From NCBI RefSeq assembly GCF_041438865.1, contig NZ_CP109450.1, positions 2,087,001 to 2,151,000 on the forward strand: a stretch of 64,000 nt of DNA, written 5' to 3'. Of the stretch, positions 1 through 8,675 are shown piece by piece. The notes below the pieces were generated by a model that did not search any database, was not told the DNA's origin, and was given only the letters and a program-made list of their open reading frames with translations. Numbering within the stretch: the stretch's first letter is position 1; every line of letters begins with the position of its first letter. The position numbers and the translations under genes were made by a program. Source of the DNA: Streptomyces sp. NBC_01471. GTDB taxonomy: Bacteria > Actinomycetota > Actinomycetes > Streptomycetales > Streptomycetaceae.

Positions 1-454
1 GGTCGATCGCCTCGGTCGCGACGCCGACGGCCGTGTCGAAGCCGAAGGTGCGGTCGGTGCCCGAGATGTCGTTGTCGATGGTCTTGGGAACGCCCACCAC
101 GGGCATCCCGGCGTCGGAGAGCATCCGGGCCGCGGTGAGGGTGCCCTCGCCGCCGATCGGGATGAGCGCGTCGATGCCGTAGCGCTCGGTCAGCTCGGCG
201 CAGTTCTCGGCGGCCTCGCGCAGCCGGTCGCGCTCCAGGCGGGCGGAGCCGAGGATGGTGCCGCCGCGGGCGAGGATGCCGCTGACCGCGTTGAGGTCGA
301 GGGGGCGGTAGTGGCCGTCGAGCAGGCCCTTGAAGCCGTCCTCGAAGCCGATGACTTCGTCGTTGTGCCCGGCCACGGCACGGTGCACGACCGACCGGAT
401 GACGGCATTGAGGCCGGGGCAGTCGCCGCCCGCGGTGAGGACTCCGATGCGCAT
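1..454 (-). CDS. pfkA: ATP-dependent 6-phosphofructokinase, 5' part
   Basis: This gene phosphorylates fructose 6-phosphate to fructose 1,6-bisphosphate in glycolysis. Only the first 151 codons are present; the rest runs off the left edge. Visible motifs are the N-terminal nucleotide-binding TAGGDCPGLNAVIR (residues 7-20), GGEGT (101-105) and the catalytic PKTIDND (123-129). The glycine in GGEGT, where PPi-dependent enzymes usually have GGDDT, favours ATP as phosphoryl donor. The ATG at 454 has a GGAG about ten bases upstream. It is divergent from pta. A good sigma-70-type promoter lies about 110 bases upstream (562-590). Confidence 0.95.
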   Translation of the reverse strand, partial: MRIGVLTAGGDCPGLNAVIRSVVHRAVAGHNDEVIGFEDGFKGLLDGHYRPLDLNAVSGILARGGTILGSARLERDRLREAAENCAELTERYGIDALIPIGGEGTLTAARMLSDAGMPVVGVPKTIDNDISGTDRTFGFDTAVGVATEAID

Positions 455-561
455 CGTGCTGGTTCTCCTGCTCCTAGTGGTACCTGCGAGCCGTGCCGAT
501 TCTTCCACGGCCGGTCGACGCGGTGGGTTCGCGGCCGTCCCGTACCCAGGCGTGGACAGGC

Positions 562-590
562 GGCCTAGCCAGCCCCGAGGGTACTGTCAA
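562..590 (-). promoter_or_regulatory. vegetative promoter of pfkA
   Basis: Read on the minus strand, a perfect TTGACA (585-590) is followed by a 17-base spacer and TAGGCC (562-567). This is the best consensus -35/-10 pair I see in the window. It would start transcription near 555, giving a leader of about 100 nt before the pfkA ATG. Confidence 0.6.
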
Positions 591-720
591 GAGGGCGCGC
601 CGGGCCGCCGCGGGCGCCCTCGGGCCCCGGCGCGGCTGTCGGGGAGCCCCCGGGACGCCACGGTGCCACCCGGCGGGAACCGGCGGAAACAGACCACGAG
701 GCAGAGGACGGAGAACACGC

Positions 721-2820
721 GTGACGCGCAGCGTGTACGTGACCGGGATCGATCGCGGCGACGGCCGCCAGGTCGTCGAGCTGGGGGTCATGGAGCTCCT
801 CACCCGCCAGGTGGACCGGGTGGGGATCTTCCGGCCGCTGGTGCACGACGCGCCGGACCGGATGTTCGAGCTGCTGCGGTCCCGCTACCGGCTGAGCCAG
901 GACCCTGCGTCGGTGTACGGCATGGACTACCACGAGGCGTCCGCCCTCCAGGCCGAGCAGGGCACCGACGAACTCGTCTCGCACCTGGTCGGCCGCTTCC
1001 ACGAGGTGGCCCGCGCGTACGAGGTGGTGCTCGTACTCGGCACGGACTTCTCCGGCACCCAGCTCCCCGACGAGCTGTCCCTGAACGCGCGCCTGGCGAA
1101 CGAGTTCGGCGCGTCGGTGATCACGGTCGTGGGCGGCAAGGGCCAGACGCCCGAGTCCGTACGCTCCGAGACCCGCAACGCCTACCGTGCGTACGAGGCG
1201 CTGGGCTGCGACGTCATCACCATGGCGGTGAACCGGGTCGCTCCCGGCGACCGCGCGGAGCTGGCCGGACAGCTCGCCGCGCAGCTTCCGGTGCCGTGCT
1301 CGGTGCTGCCCGACGAGCCGGCGCTGGCCGCGCCGACGGTCGCCCAGATCAGCCACGCGCTGGGCGGCACGGTCCTGCTCGGCGACGAGGCGGGGCTGGC
1401 CAGGGACGCGCTGGACTTCGTGTTCGGCGGGGCGATGCTGCCGAACTTCCTGAACGCGCTGACGCCCGGCTGCCTGGTCGTCACCCCCGGCGACCGGTCG
1501 GACCTGGTGGTCGGCTCGCTCGCCGCGCACAGTGCGGGCACCCCGCCGATCGCCGGTGTGCTGCTGACGCTGGACGAGCGCCCGGGCGAGGAGATCCTCA
1601 CGCTGGCCGGCCGGCTGGCACCCGGCACCCCGGTGGTCGCCGTGACGGGCGGGTCGTTTCCCACCGCGGGTGAGCTGTTCGCCCTGGAAGGCCGGATGGA
1701 CGCGGCGACCCCGCGCAAGGCGGAGACCGCGCTGGGCCTCTTCGAGCGCCATGTGGACACCGCTGAGCTGCTGGACCGGCTCTCGGTGGCCCGCAGCGGC
1801 CGGGTCACCCCGATGATGTTCGAGCACGATCTGCTGGAGACCGCGCGGGCCGACCGCCGCCGGGTGGTGCTGCCCGAGGGCACCGAGGAGCGGGTGCTGC
1901 GCGCCGCCGACATCCTGCTGCGCCGCGGGGTCTGCGACCTGACGCTGCTCGGCGATCCGGAGACGGTCCGCAGGAGGGCGGCCGACCTGGGCATCGACCT
2001 GTCGCGGGCGGAGGTCACCGACCCGGAGACCTCCGAGCTGCGGCAGCGGTTCGCCGAGGTGTACGCGAAGCTCCGTGCGCACAAGGGCGTCACCGTCGAG
2101 CTGGCCCACGACGTGGTCGCGGACGCCTCGTACTTCGGCACGCTGATGGTGCAGGAGGGCCTGGCCGACGGCATGGTGTCGGGCGCGGTGCACTCGACGG
2201 CCGCCACGATCCGGCCCGCCTTCGAGATCATCAAGACGAAGGCGGACGCGTCGATCGTCTCGTCGGTGTTCTTCATGTGTCTGGCCGACAAGGTGCTGGT
2301 GTACGGCGACTGCGCGGTCAACCCCGACCCGGACGACAGGCAGCTCGCGGACATCGCCATCCAGGCCGCGGCGACCGCGGCCCAGTTCGGTGTGGAACCG
2401 CGCATCGCGATGCTCTCGTACTCGACCGGCACCTCGGGGTCCGGTGCGGACGTCGACAAGGTGCGCCGGGCCACCGAGCTGGTCCGGGCGGCCAGGCCGG
2501 ATCTGCTGATCGAGGGGCCCATCCAGTACGACGCGGCGGTCGAGCCGTCCGTGGCGGCGACCAAACTGCCGGGGTCGGCGGTCGCGGGACAGGCCAGCGT
2601 GCTGATCTTCCCCGACCTCAACACCGGCAACAACACCTACAAGGCCGTGCAGCGCTCGGCCGGCGCCGTGGCCGTGGGCCCGGTGCTCCAGGGGCTGCGC
2701 AAGCCGGTCAACGACCTGTCGCGGGGCGCGCTCGTCGAGGACATCGTCAACACCGTCGCGATCACCGCGATCCAGGCTCAGGGCGAGGGCCGCAGCCGCG
2801 CCCAGGAGGAATCCGTATGA
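721..2820 (+). CDS. pta: phosphate acetyltransferase
   Basis: Converts acetyl-CoA and phosphate to acetyl phosphate and CoA, in the cytoplasm, as the first half of the Pta-AckA acetate pathway. The product is 699 aa, the usual length of the long multidomain form. It has an N-terminal BioD-like P-loop-type regulatory domain (about 1-200), a DRTGG domain around 205-320 (TPGDRSDLVVGSL near 253) and a C-terminal PTA_PTB catalytic domain from about 364 (VVLPEGTEERVL; SYSTGTSGSG near 565). I chose the GTG at 721 because GGAG lies upstream and conservation begins at VYVTGI. The open frame upstream has no family similarity. Its stop overlaps the ackA start (ATGA), so the two are translationally coupled. 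Confidence 0.95.
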   Translation: MTRSVYVTGIDRGDGRQVVELGVMELLTRQVDRVGIFRPLVHDAPDRMFELLRSRYRLSQDPASVYGMDYHEASALQAEQGTDELVSHLVGRFHEVARAYEVVLVLGTDFSGTQLPDELSLNARLANEFGASVITVVGGKGQTPESVRSETRNAYRAYEALGCDVITMAVNRVAPGDRAELAGQLAAQLPVPCSVLPDEPALAAPTVAQISHALGGTVLLGDEAGLARDALDFVFGGAMLPNFLNALTPGCLVVTPGDRSDLVVGSLAAHSAGTPPIAGVLLTLDERPGEEILTLAGRLAPGTPVVAVTGGSFPTAGELFALEGRMDAATPRKAETALGLFERHVDTAELLDRLSVARSGRVTPMMFEHDLLETARADRRRVVLPEGTEERVLRAADILLRRGVCDLTLLGDPETVRRRAADLGIDLSRAEVTDPETSELRQRFAEVYAKLRAHKGVTVELAHDVVADASYFGTLMVQEGLADGMVSGAVHSTAATIRPAFEIIKTKADASIVSSVFFMCLADKVLVYGDCAVNPDPDDRQLADIAIQAAATAAQFGVEPRIAMLSYSTGTSGSGADVDKVRRATELVRAARPDLLIEGPIQYDAAVEPSVAATKLPGSAVAGQASVLIFPDLNTGNNTYKAVQRSAGAVAVGPVLQGLRKPVNDLSRGALVEDIVNTVAITAIQAQGEGRSRAQEESV

Positions 2821-4022
2821 CCGCCACCCGTGTTCTCGTTCTCAACTCCGGCTCCTCGTCGGTGAAGTACCAGCTCCTGGACATGGCGGACGGCAGCAGG
2901 CTCGCGACGGGCCTGGTCGAGCGGATCGGCGAGGAGACCTCCCGGATCCGGCACACGCTGCTCGCGGACGGCGGCTCGACCCGTGAGCAGGCCGGGCGCA
3001 TCGCCGACCACGCCGCGGCGCTGAAGGCCGTCGCGGCCGAGCTGGACGCCGACGGGCTCGGCCTCGACTCCCCCGAGCTGGCCGCGATCGGCCACCGGGT
3101 GGTGCACGGCGGGCTGCGGTTCACCGCTCCGACCGTCGTGGACGACGCGGTGCTCCAGGAGATCGAACGCCTGGTGCCGGTCGCCCCGCTGCACAACCCC
3201 GCGAACATCACCGGCATCCGCACCGCCCGCGAGCTGCGCCCCGACCTTCCCCAAGTGGCCGTGTTCGACACCGCGTTCCACACGACGATGCCGGAGTACG
3301 CGGCCCGGTACGCCATCGACGTGGCGACCGCGGACGCCCACCGCATCCGCCGGTACGGGTTCCACGGCACCTCCCACGCGTACGTCTCGCGGAAGACCGC
3401 CGCCCTGCTGGGCCGGACGCCCGAGGAGGTCAACGTCATCGTGCTGCACCTCGGCAACGGGGCGTCGGCGTCCGCGGTGGCGGGCGGGGTCTGCGTGGAC
3501 ACCTCCATGGGGCTGACGCCGCTGGAGGGCCTGGTGATGGGAACACGCTCCGGTGACATCGATCCGGCCGTGATCTTCCACCTCACCCGGGTGGCCGGAA
3601 TGTCCGTCGACGAGATCGACGCGCTGCTGAACAAGAAGAGCGGTCTGGTCGGGCTCTGCGGGGACAATGACATGCGGGAAATCGTCCGCCGGATCGACGA
3701 GGGAGATCAGCGGGCGGAACTCGCCTTCGATATCTACGTACAGCGGTTGAAGAAGTACATCGGTGCCTATACCGCGGTACTGGGCCGGGTCGACGCCGTG
3801 GCGTTCACCGCGGGTGTCGGTGAGAACTCGGCTCCGGTGCGCGCGGCCGCCGTCGCGGGCCTGGAGGGGCTGGGCCTCGCGGTCGACGACGGGCTCAATG
3901 GCGTACGTTCCGACAAGGCGCGGATGATTTCCCCGGAGGGGTCCCGGGTGGCTGTGGCCGTGGTTCCGACGGATGAGGAACGTGAAATCGCGCAGCAGGT
4001 ATACGCCTTGGTGAATGACTGA
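2817..4022 (+). CDS. ackA: acetate kinase
   Basis: Converts acetyl phosphate and ADP to acetate and ATP, reversibly, completing the Pta-AckA pathway. The product is 401 aa, normal for the family. Signatures are LNSGSSSVKYQL at the N terminus, HRVVHGG, the catalytic aspartate in VFDTAFHT (about 151), GFHGTSH (about 183), HLGNGAS and the C-terminal GVGENS. The ATG overlaps the pta stop by four bases, as expected for a two-gene operon. The stop is followed by an 80-base gap that contains a 14-bp palindrome before pyk. Confidence 0.96.
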   Translation: MTATRVLVLNSGSSSVKYQLLDMADGSRLATGLVERIGEETSRIRHTLLADGGSTREQAGRIADHAAALKAVAAELDADGLGLDSPELAAIGHRVVHGGLRFTAPTVVDDAVLQEIERLVPVAPLHNPANITGIRTARELRPDLPQVAVFDTAFHTTMPEYAARYAIDVATADAHRIRRYGFHGTSHAYVSRKTAALLGRTPEEVNVIVLHLGNGASASAVAGGVCVDTSMGLTPLEGLVMGTRSGDIDPAVIFHLTRVAGMSVDEIDALLNKKSGLVGLCGDNDMREIVRRIDEGDQRAELAFDIYVQRLKKYIGAYTAVLGRVDAVAFTAGVGENSAPVRAAAVAGLEGLGLAVDDGLNGVRSDKARMISPEGSRVAVAVVPTDEEREIAQQVYALVND

Positions 4023-4061
4023 CACCTGAGCGCCGTACCGCCCATTTGTACTTTCCGCCAG

Positions 4062-4075
4062 ACGGAATATTCCGT
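4062..4075 (+). promoter_or_regulatory. 14-bp palindrome upstream of pyk
   Basis: A perfect palindrome, ACGGAATATTCCGT, is centred about 35 bases upstream of the pyk ATG. A -10-like TAGGAT (4091-4096) lies exactly seven bases before that ATG, and no Shine-Dalgarno sequence is visible. The palindrome is therefore placed over the -35 region of a probably leaderless promoter, where an operator would be expected. The binding protein is unknown. Confidence 0.4.
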
Positions 4076-4103
4076 TGCGAAACAAACCGATAGGATCCGC
4101 CTC

Positions 4104-5537
4104 ATGCGCCGTTCCAAAATCGTCTGCACACTGGGCCCAGCCGTCGACTCCTATGAGCAGCTGAAAACGCTCATCGAGGCCGGCATGAATGTGGCCCGTC
4201 TGAATATGAGCCACGGGTCCCACGCTGAGCACGAGGAGCGGTACCACCGCGTCCGCAAGGCTTCACAGGACACGGGCCGCGCCGTGGGGGTCCTCGCCGA
4301 CCTCCAGGGCCCCAAGATCCGCCTGGAGACCTTCGCCGAGGGCCCCGTCGAGCTGGTGCGCGGTGACGAGTTCACCATCACCGCCGAGGACGTCGCGGGT
4401 GACAAGACCATCTGCGGCACCACCTACAAGGGCCTGCCCGGCGATGTCACCAAGGGCGACCCGATCCTGATCAACGACGGGAACGTCGAGCTGAAGGTCG
4501 TCGAGGTCGAGGGCCCCGAGGTCAGGACCATCGTCATCGAGGGCGGTGTCATCTCCGACCACAAGGGCATCAACCTGCCCGGCGCGGCGGTGAACGTCCC
4601 GGCCCTGTCCGAGAAGGACATCGACGACCTGCGGTTCGCGCTGCGGATGGGCTGCGACCTGGTCGCGCTCTCCTTCGTGCGCGACGCGAGCGACGTCATC
4701 GACGTGCACAAGATCATGGACGAGGAGGGCCGCCGGGTCCCCGTCATCGCCAAGGTCGAGAAGCCGCAGGCGGTCGCCCACATGGAGGGCGTCGTCGCGG
4801 CCTTCGACGGGGTCATGGTGGCCCGTGGTGACCTGGCCGTCGAGTACCCGCTCGAAAAGGTCCCGATGGTGCAGAAGCGCCTCATCGAGCTCTGCCGCCG
4901 CAACGCCAAGCCGGTGATCGTCGCGACCCAGATGATGGAGTCGATGATCACCAACTCGCGCCCGACGCGCGCCGAGGCGTCCGACGTCGCCAACGCCATC
5001 CTCGACGGTGCCGACGCGGTCATGCTCTCCGCCGAGTCGAGCGTGGGCGCGTACCCGGTCGAGACCGTCAAGACGATGTCGAAGATCGTGGTCGCCGCCG
5101 AGGAGGAGCTGCTCTCCAAGGGCCTCCAGCCGCTGGTGCCCGGTAAGAAGCCGCGCACCCAGGGTGGTTCGGTGGCCCGTGCGGCCTGCGAGATCGCGGA
5201 CTTCCTGGACGCGAAGGCGCTGGTCGCCTTCACCCAGTCCGGTGACACGGCACGCCGCCTCTCCCGCTACCGCACCTGCCAGCCGATCCTGGCCTTCACG
5301 ACGGACGAGGCGACCCGCAGCCAGCTCGCGCTGAGCTGGGGCGTCGAGTCGTACGTGGTCCCGCACGTGGACAACACCGACGCGATGGTCGACCTGGTCG
5401 ACGCCGAGCTGCTGAAGCTCAAGCGCTACAACGACGGCGACCGCATGATCATCACCGCGGGCTCGCCCCCCGGTGTCCCCGGCACCACCAACATGGTCCG
5501 GGTGCACCACCTGGGCGGCGAGGACACCCAGAGCTGA
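4104..5537 (+). CDS. pyk: pyruvate kinase
   Basis: Transfers phosphate from phosphoenolpyruvate to ADP, the last glycolytic step. The product is 477 aa, typical of bacterial pyruvate kinases. Motifs are RRSKIVCTLGPA at the N terminus, RLNMSHG (substrate and K+/Mg2+ site), IAKVEKPQAV (active-site Lys near 216) and MVARGDLAVE (metal-binding, near 238). The C-terminal allosteric domain is complete. Codon use and frame are clean. The ATG at 4104 follows a TAGGAT -10 element by seven bases with no obvious ribosome-binding site, so the mRNA may be leaderless. It is followed by a strong hairpin at 5556-5600. Confidence 0.96.
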   Translation: MRRSKIVCTLGPAVDSYEQLKTLIEAGMNVARLNMSHGSHAEHEERYHRVRKASQDTGRAVGVLADLQGPKIRLETFAEGPVELVRGDEFTITAEDVAGDKTICGTTYKGLPGDVTKGDPILINDGNVELKVVEVEGPEVRTIVIEGGVISDHKGINLPGAAVNVPALSEKDIDDLRFALRMGCDLVALSFVRDASDVIDVHKIMDEEGRRVPVIAKVEKPQAVAHMEGVVAAFDGVMVARGDLAVEYPLEKVPMVQKRLIELCRRNAKPVIVATQMMESMITNSRPTRAEASDVANAILDGADAVMLSAESSVGAYPVETVKTMSKIVVAAEEELLSKGLQPLVPGKKPRTQGGSVARAACEIADFLDAKALVAFTQSGDTARRLSRYRTCQPILAFTTDEATRSQLALSWGVESYVVPHVDNTDAMVDLVDAELLKLKRYNDGDRMIITAGSPPGVPGTTNMVRVHHLGGEDTQS

Positions 5538-5555
5538 CCCGGCCTCCCGCTCGTA

Positions 5556-5600
5556 CGGCTGTGGCCCGCACCCCGCTGACCGGGGTGCGGGCCACAGCCG
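5556..5600. terminator. 19-bp hairpin terminator between pyk and rhomboid gene
   Basis: A perfect 19-bp inverted repeat with arm CGGCTGTGGCCCGCACCCC and a 7-base loop sits between the converging pyk and rhomboid-like genes. No T-tract follows, as is usual for Streptomyces terminators. Almost the same hairpin recurs at 6517-6562. Confidence 0.85.
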
Positions 5601-5632
5601 CGTCGCCACAGCCGCGCCGCCACAGCCGCGCC
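5591..5632. repeat. three tandem 14-bp units
   Basis: The right arm of the terminator runs into three consecutive units of GCCACAGCCGCG(T/C)C, 42 bases in all. The first unit is shared with the hairpin arm, which suggests slippage duplication from the end of the terminator. Confidence 0.7.
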
Positions 5633-5676
5633 GCTGAGCACCGGGTGGACGTGGATGTGGATGTGGAACTCGTCGA

Positions 5677-6474
5677 TCAGCCCGCGCGCCATGACCCCGC
5701 CACAGCCGCCGCGGACTCGCCGCCCGTGCGCCGGGAGCGCCGCCGGGAGCGGACGGAGACGGCCGTCGCGAGGACCAGCGCGAGGCCCACGGCCAGCAGA
5801 TGCTCGCGCCCCGCGAGGTTCGGCCTCAGCACCGACTGGACGACGATCACCCCGGTCGTCAGCACGGCGAGCACCGGGGCGCGCCGGACCACGGCCAGAT
5901 AGGCGAAGAGCCCGGCCACGGCGGCCGAGGGCCCGGTGTCGAGGACGTGCGCGGTCTCGGGCGGCAGTCCGAACGGGCCGTGCCCGAGCGCGATCATCGC
6001 CCGGGCGCCCAGCGTGCCCGCGAGGGACGTGGCGCAGGCGATCAGCAGGGTCCGGGCGCGGCCGATGACGAGTTCGGCGAGCGCGAAGGCCAGAAACAGC
6101 CTGGGCAGCCCCGCCCACACGGGCAGCCCGGGGTCCGTGAGGACCAGTGAGACAGGGGTACGCAGCAGGACCAGCGGGAGGGGCAGGTCGGCCCGGACCT
6201 CGCCGGTCAGCCGTATCGCCGCGGCGCCCGCGTGGGTCCGTATGAGCTCATGAACGACGATCACCGCGAGGACGGTCAGCACGCCCAGCGCGACGCCCGG
6301 CACCCCGCGCCGTCCGAACTCCCGCGCGGGTCCGACAACGATCCGCAGCCACTCGCCCCGCAGCAGGTCCTTCGCGTACGCGGTGAACCGGCTTCCGGCG
6401 GGCCGCAGTCGTATTCGCTCGGCAGGCCCGCTCCGGTCGTCGCCGGTCGCACGGCACCCGTCGACAGCCCCCAC
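5677..6474 (-). CDS. rhomboid-like membrane protein
   Basis: A polytopic membrane protein of about 265 aa with roughly six hydrophobic segments and an Arg-rich cytoplasmic C terminus (RSRRRSRR). It contains TGPSAAVAG, which fits the GxSxxxxG serine motif of rhomboid proteases, and a later EHLLAVGLAL where the catalytic histidine helix would lie. Proteolysis is possible but inferred. I favour the GTG at 6474, which has AGGGAG six bases upstream; an ATG at 6489 is in frame, but its GGGGAG is only one base away. It is a monocistronic unit bounded on both sides by near-identical hairpins. Confidence 0.7.
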   Translation of the reverse strand: MGAVDGCRATGDDRSGPAERIRLRPAGSRFTAYAKDLLRGEWLRIVVGPAREFGRRGVPGVALGVLTVLAVIVVHELIRTHAGAAAIRLTGEVRADLPLPLVLLRTPVSLVLTDPGLPVWAGLPRLFLAFALAELVIGRARTLLIACATSLAGTLGARAMIALGHGPFGLPPETAHVLDTGPSAAVAGLFAYLAVVRRAPVLAVLTTGVIVVQSVLRPNLAGREHLLAVGLALVLATAVSVRSRRRSRRTGGESAAAVAGSWRAG

Positions 6475-6516
6475 CGCCCACTCCCTCATGCTCCCCGTTG
6501 ACCCGGAGCCACCATA

Positions 6517-6562
6517 CGGCTGTGGCCCGCACCCTCGAAGCAGAGGGTGCGGGCCACAGCCG
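6517..6562. terminator. hairpin, near copy of the one at 5556
   Basis: A 19-bp perfect inverted repeat with an 8-base loop. Its arm CGGCTGTGGCCCGCACCC is identical over 18 bases to the arm of the hairpin at 5556-5600. It lies just after the stop of the low-complexity secreted/membrane protein gene (6598) and before the rhomboid-like gene, so it terminates the upstream minus-strand operon. Confidence 0.85.
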
Positions 6563-6597
6563 TTTCCGCGGCTCCCGGAAGTTCGCTCGCCGGCGGG

Positions 6598-8004
6598 TCA
6601 GGCGCCGGTGAAGTAGTTCTGGAGACCGGGCACATGGAGCGTGCCGCCGAACTGGCCTGCCTGCTTCACCGTGACGTTCGTGAAGAACGCGAACGGTACG
6701 TTGATCGGCGGCGGGGAGTCGGGGCTGAACGTGATCGGGATGAGGCCGAAGAGATTGCCCTTCAGCGACTCCGTGTACATCGTGACCTGGCCGTCACGGA
6801 TGGTCGACGTCGAGCCCGACGCGGCCTTCACATGGCCGGTGGACCCGTTCGGGCCGACGGTCATCTGGTGCAGGTCCTTGATGTCCAGGGAGGACGAGGT
6901 GAACTTCAGGACCTTCTTGATCTTGCCGCTGCCCGTCCTGACCTCGACAATGCCCTTGTAGTCCAGGCCGTTGAGGGTCAGCATCGAGCTCTTCAGCGTC
7001 CACGGGTCGTCGGGCAGGGCGGGGATGCCCTGTTCCAGATCGGCCGCGGCGAGCGCCTTCGGGTCGGCGGTCGGGCACGGGTAGGACGGCTTGGCGCCGT
7101 CCGGGATGGCCGTGTCCTTCTTCGGGTCCAGGCCCTTGGCGCCGGAGGCGAGTTCCTTGACCGGCTTGCCGGCCTCGGCGGCCGCCTCACGGATCTTCTC
7201 GGCGGTCTTGTCGGCGGCGCTCGTCGCCGCGCCGACCGTCTTCCCGACGGGGTCCCCAGCGGCCTTCTTCTCGGCCGACTTCTTCTCGGCGGCCTTCTTC
7301 TCGGCCGACTTTTTGTCCGCCGCCTTCTTCTCGGCTGCCTTCTTCTCCGCCGCGGTCTTCCCGGCCGTCTTGGACGACGCGGAGGACGACGGGTCCGGGG
7401 ACGGGCTCGCCGTGTCCTTGTCCTTGTCCGGGTTGAACAGGTGCTTGAGCGCGTCACCCACACCCAGCGGGTCCAGCGGGTTCTTCGACTCGGTCGCGGC
7501 CGGCGACGGGCTGGAGGAAGAGGACGCCTGGTCCGAAGCGGAGAAACCGGACGTGGATCGCGCCGACTTCTTCGTGTTGTTCGCGTCGTTCGCGGAACCG
7601 GTCCCGCTCGCCGACGGCGTGGCCGACGGGGACGGGGTGTCGGCGCTCTTGCCGTCCGCCGAGGCCTTGGCGTCCTTCCCGGCCTTCTTGGCCTTGTCCG
7701 ACGCGCTGTCCGAGGGGCTCGGCGAGTCGGACGGCTTCGCCGACGGGCTCGGGTCGTCGGAGCGGGACACGCACGGTCCGGCCGCGAACGGGATGTCGCC
7801 CTGGTCGTCGGCCATCGCCAGCTTGGGGGTGAGACCCATCCCGACGAACACCGCGGTGGGCATGGCGGCCAGGGCTATCGCCTTGCTCGCGGGTATGTGC
7901 AGCTTCGTCAGCAGCGACTTCCTGGGGGCCGCGTGACGGCCCCCTCTTCTCTCCCGGACGTCGTCGCCTTCGGTGGTACTCAGCTGCGCTTCGTCACCCC
8001 GCAC
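6598..8004 (-). CDS. membrane-anchored protein with Lys/Ala- and Ser/Pro-rich region
   Basis: The product is about 468 aa and of unknown function. A positively charged N terminus precedes a hydrophobic segment (KAIALAAMPTAVFVGMGLTP) that could be a signal or anchor. Then come a Ser/Pro/Asp-rich stretch and an imperfect AEKKAA repeat (about ten units, Lys/Ala/Glu-rich). A C-terminal domain of about 170 aa begins near CPTADPKAL and holds repeated beta-strand-like segments (SSMLTLNGLDYKGIVEV), with a general resemblance to the DUF6230 neighbour. I use the GTG at 8004, preceded by GGAGG and overlapping the end of the DUF6114 gene; an ATG at 8025 is the alternative. It is the third gene of a minus-strand operon that ends at the 6517-6562 hairpin. 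Confidence 0.7.
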   Translation of the reverse strand: MRGDEAQLSTTEGDDVRERRGGRHAAPRKSLLTKLHIPASKAIALAAMPTAVFVGMGLTPKLAMADDQGDIPFAAGPCVSRSDDPSPSAKPSDSPSPSDSASDKAKKAGKDAKASADGKSADTPSPSATPSASGTGSANDANNTKKSARSTSGFSASDQASSSSSPSPAATESKNPLDPLGVGDALKHLFNPDKDKDTASPSPDPSSSASSKTAGKTAAEKKAAEKKAADKKSAEKKAAEKKSAEKKAAGDPVGKTVGAATSAADKTAEKIREAAAEAGKPVKELASGAKGLDPKKDTAIPDGAKPSYPCPTADPKALAAADLEQGIPALPDDPWTLKSSMLTLNGLDYKGIVEVRTGSGKIKKVLKFTSSSLDIKDLHQMTVGPNGSTGHVKAASGSTSTIRDGQVTMYTESLKGNLFGLIPITFSPDSPPPINVPFAFFTNVTVKQAGQFGGTLHVPGLQNYFTGA

Positions 8005-8581
8005 GGTGCCTCCCACCGTTGGCATCCACTGTCGTGTCCTTGTCATACGCCCCGGACGGCTGCTCGGGGATGGCCGGTGCCTGGCCGAAGGGCAGGAACT
8101 CGTCAGCGGGAGCGCCGCCTTCGGGCATACCTCCGCGCGGAGTCCCACCCTCGGAGCCGCCCTGGGCGGGCACCGCCGGGTCGGCCTTCGGCTTCGCCGG
8201 TGCCCAGGAGAGCGAGAGCGCCCCGCCGAGCATCGCCAGCAGGAAACCGACGATGAAGCCACCGAGGTTCGCCACCGGGAGGGAGATCAGCGCCAGCAGG
8301 ATCGCCGCTATCCCCGCGAACACCCGGACGGCACCGTGGAACCACATGGTCACACCGAGCGTGACGAGCAGCACGCCGATGATCAGCGACCCGGCGCCCC
8401 CGGTGGTGGACATCGCCAGCGTCACATTGCCGAGGTGCATGTTGGCGTACGGGAAGTAGGCGATCGGCACGCCTCCCACCATGGTGAACAGGCCCGCCCA
8501 GAAGGGTCGGTTCCCCCGCCACGCGCGGAAGCGAAGCCGCCAGTAGGTGAAATCGCGGGAACCTGTGGACTCGGCGCTCAT
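7994..8581 (-). CDS. DUF6114 integral membrane protein
   Basis: The product is 195 aa with about four transmembrane helices in the first 140 residues (for example GAGSLIIGVLLVTLGVTMWF and GFIVGFLLAMLGGALSL). A Pro/Gly-rich cytoplasmic or external tail follows (GGSEGGTPRGGMPEGGAP). I recognise it as the DUF6114 family common in Streptomyces; its function is unknown. The ATG at 8581 has GGGAG upstream. It is the middle gene of the operon DUF6230-DUF6114-low-complexity protein and overlaps the next gene by about 11 bases. Confidence 0.8.
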   Translation of the reverse strand: MSAESTGSRDFTYWRLRFRAWRGNRPFWAGLFTMVGGVPIAYFPYANMHLGNVTLAMSTTGGAGSLIIGVLLVTLGVTMWFHGAVRVFAGIAAILLALISLPVANLGGFIVGFLLAMLGGALSLSWAPAKPKADPAVPAQGGSEGGTPRGGMPEGGAPADEFLPFGQAPAIPEQPSGAYDKDTTVDANGGRHRAG

Positions 8582-8629
8582 GGAAAACAGCTCCCTGGTA
8601 CCGGTGTTGCTCTGAGAAGTAGGGGGGTT

Positions 8630-8668
8630 CGGGCGGCCGCAGTGCCGGGTGCGCGCTCCGGCCGCCCG
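8630..8668 (-). terminator. intra-operon GC hairpin
   Basis: Arms CGGGCGGCCG and CGGCCGCCCG form a 10-bp stem around a 19-base loop between the DUF6230 stop (8676) and the DUF6114 start (8581). It could attenuate transcription or stabilise the upstream message, so that the first gene is expressed more than the next two. Confidence 0.5.
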
Positions 8669-8675
8669 GGCGTGC

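Noticed and set aside
565..2193. Long minus-strand open frame opposite pta
   Set aside because: It is antisense to a clear Pta coding sequence, has skewed composition from GC-rich third positions and no recognisable family.
4460..5609. Minus-strand open frames opposite pyk
   Set aside because: They have no domain and their composition reflects antisense of GC-rich codons.
7250..7380. Repetitive GGCCTTCTTCTC tract resembling a CRISPR or satellite
   Set aside because: It encodes the AEKKAA amino-acid repeat in frame; units are irregular with no spacers.
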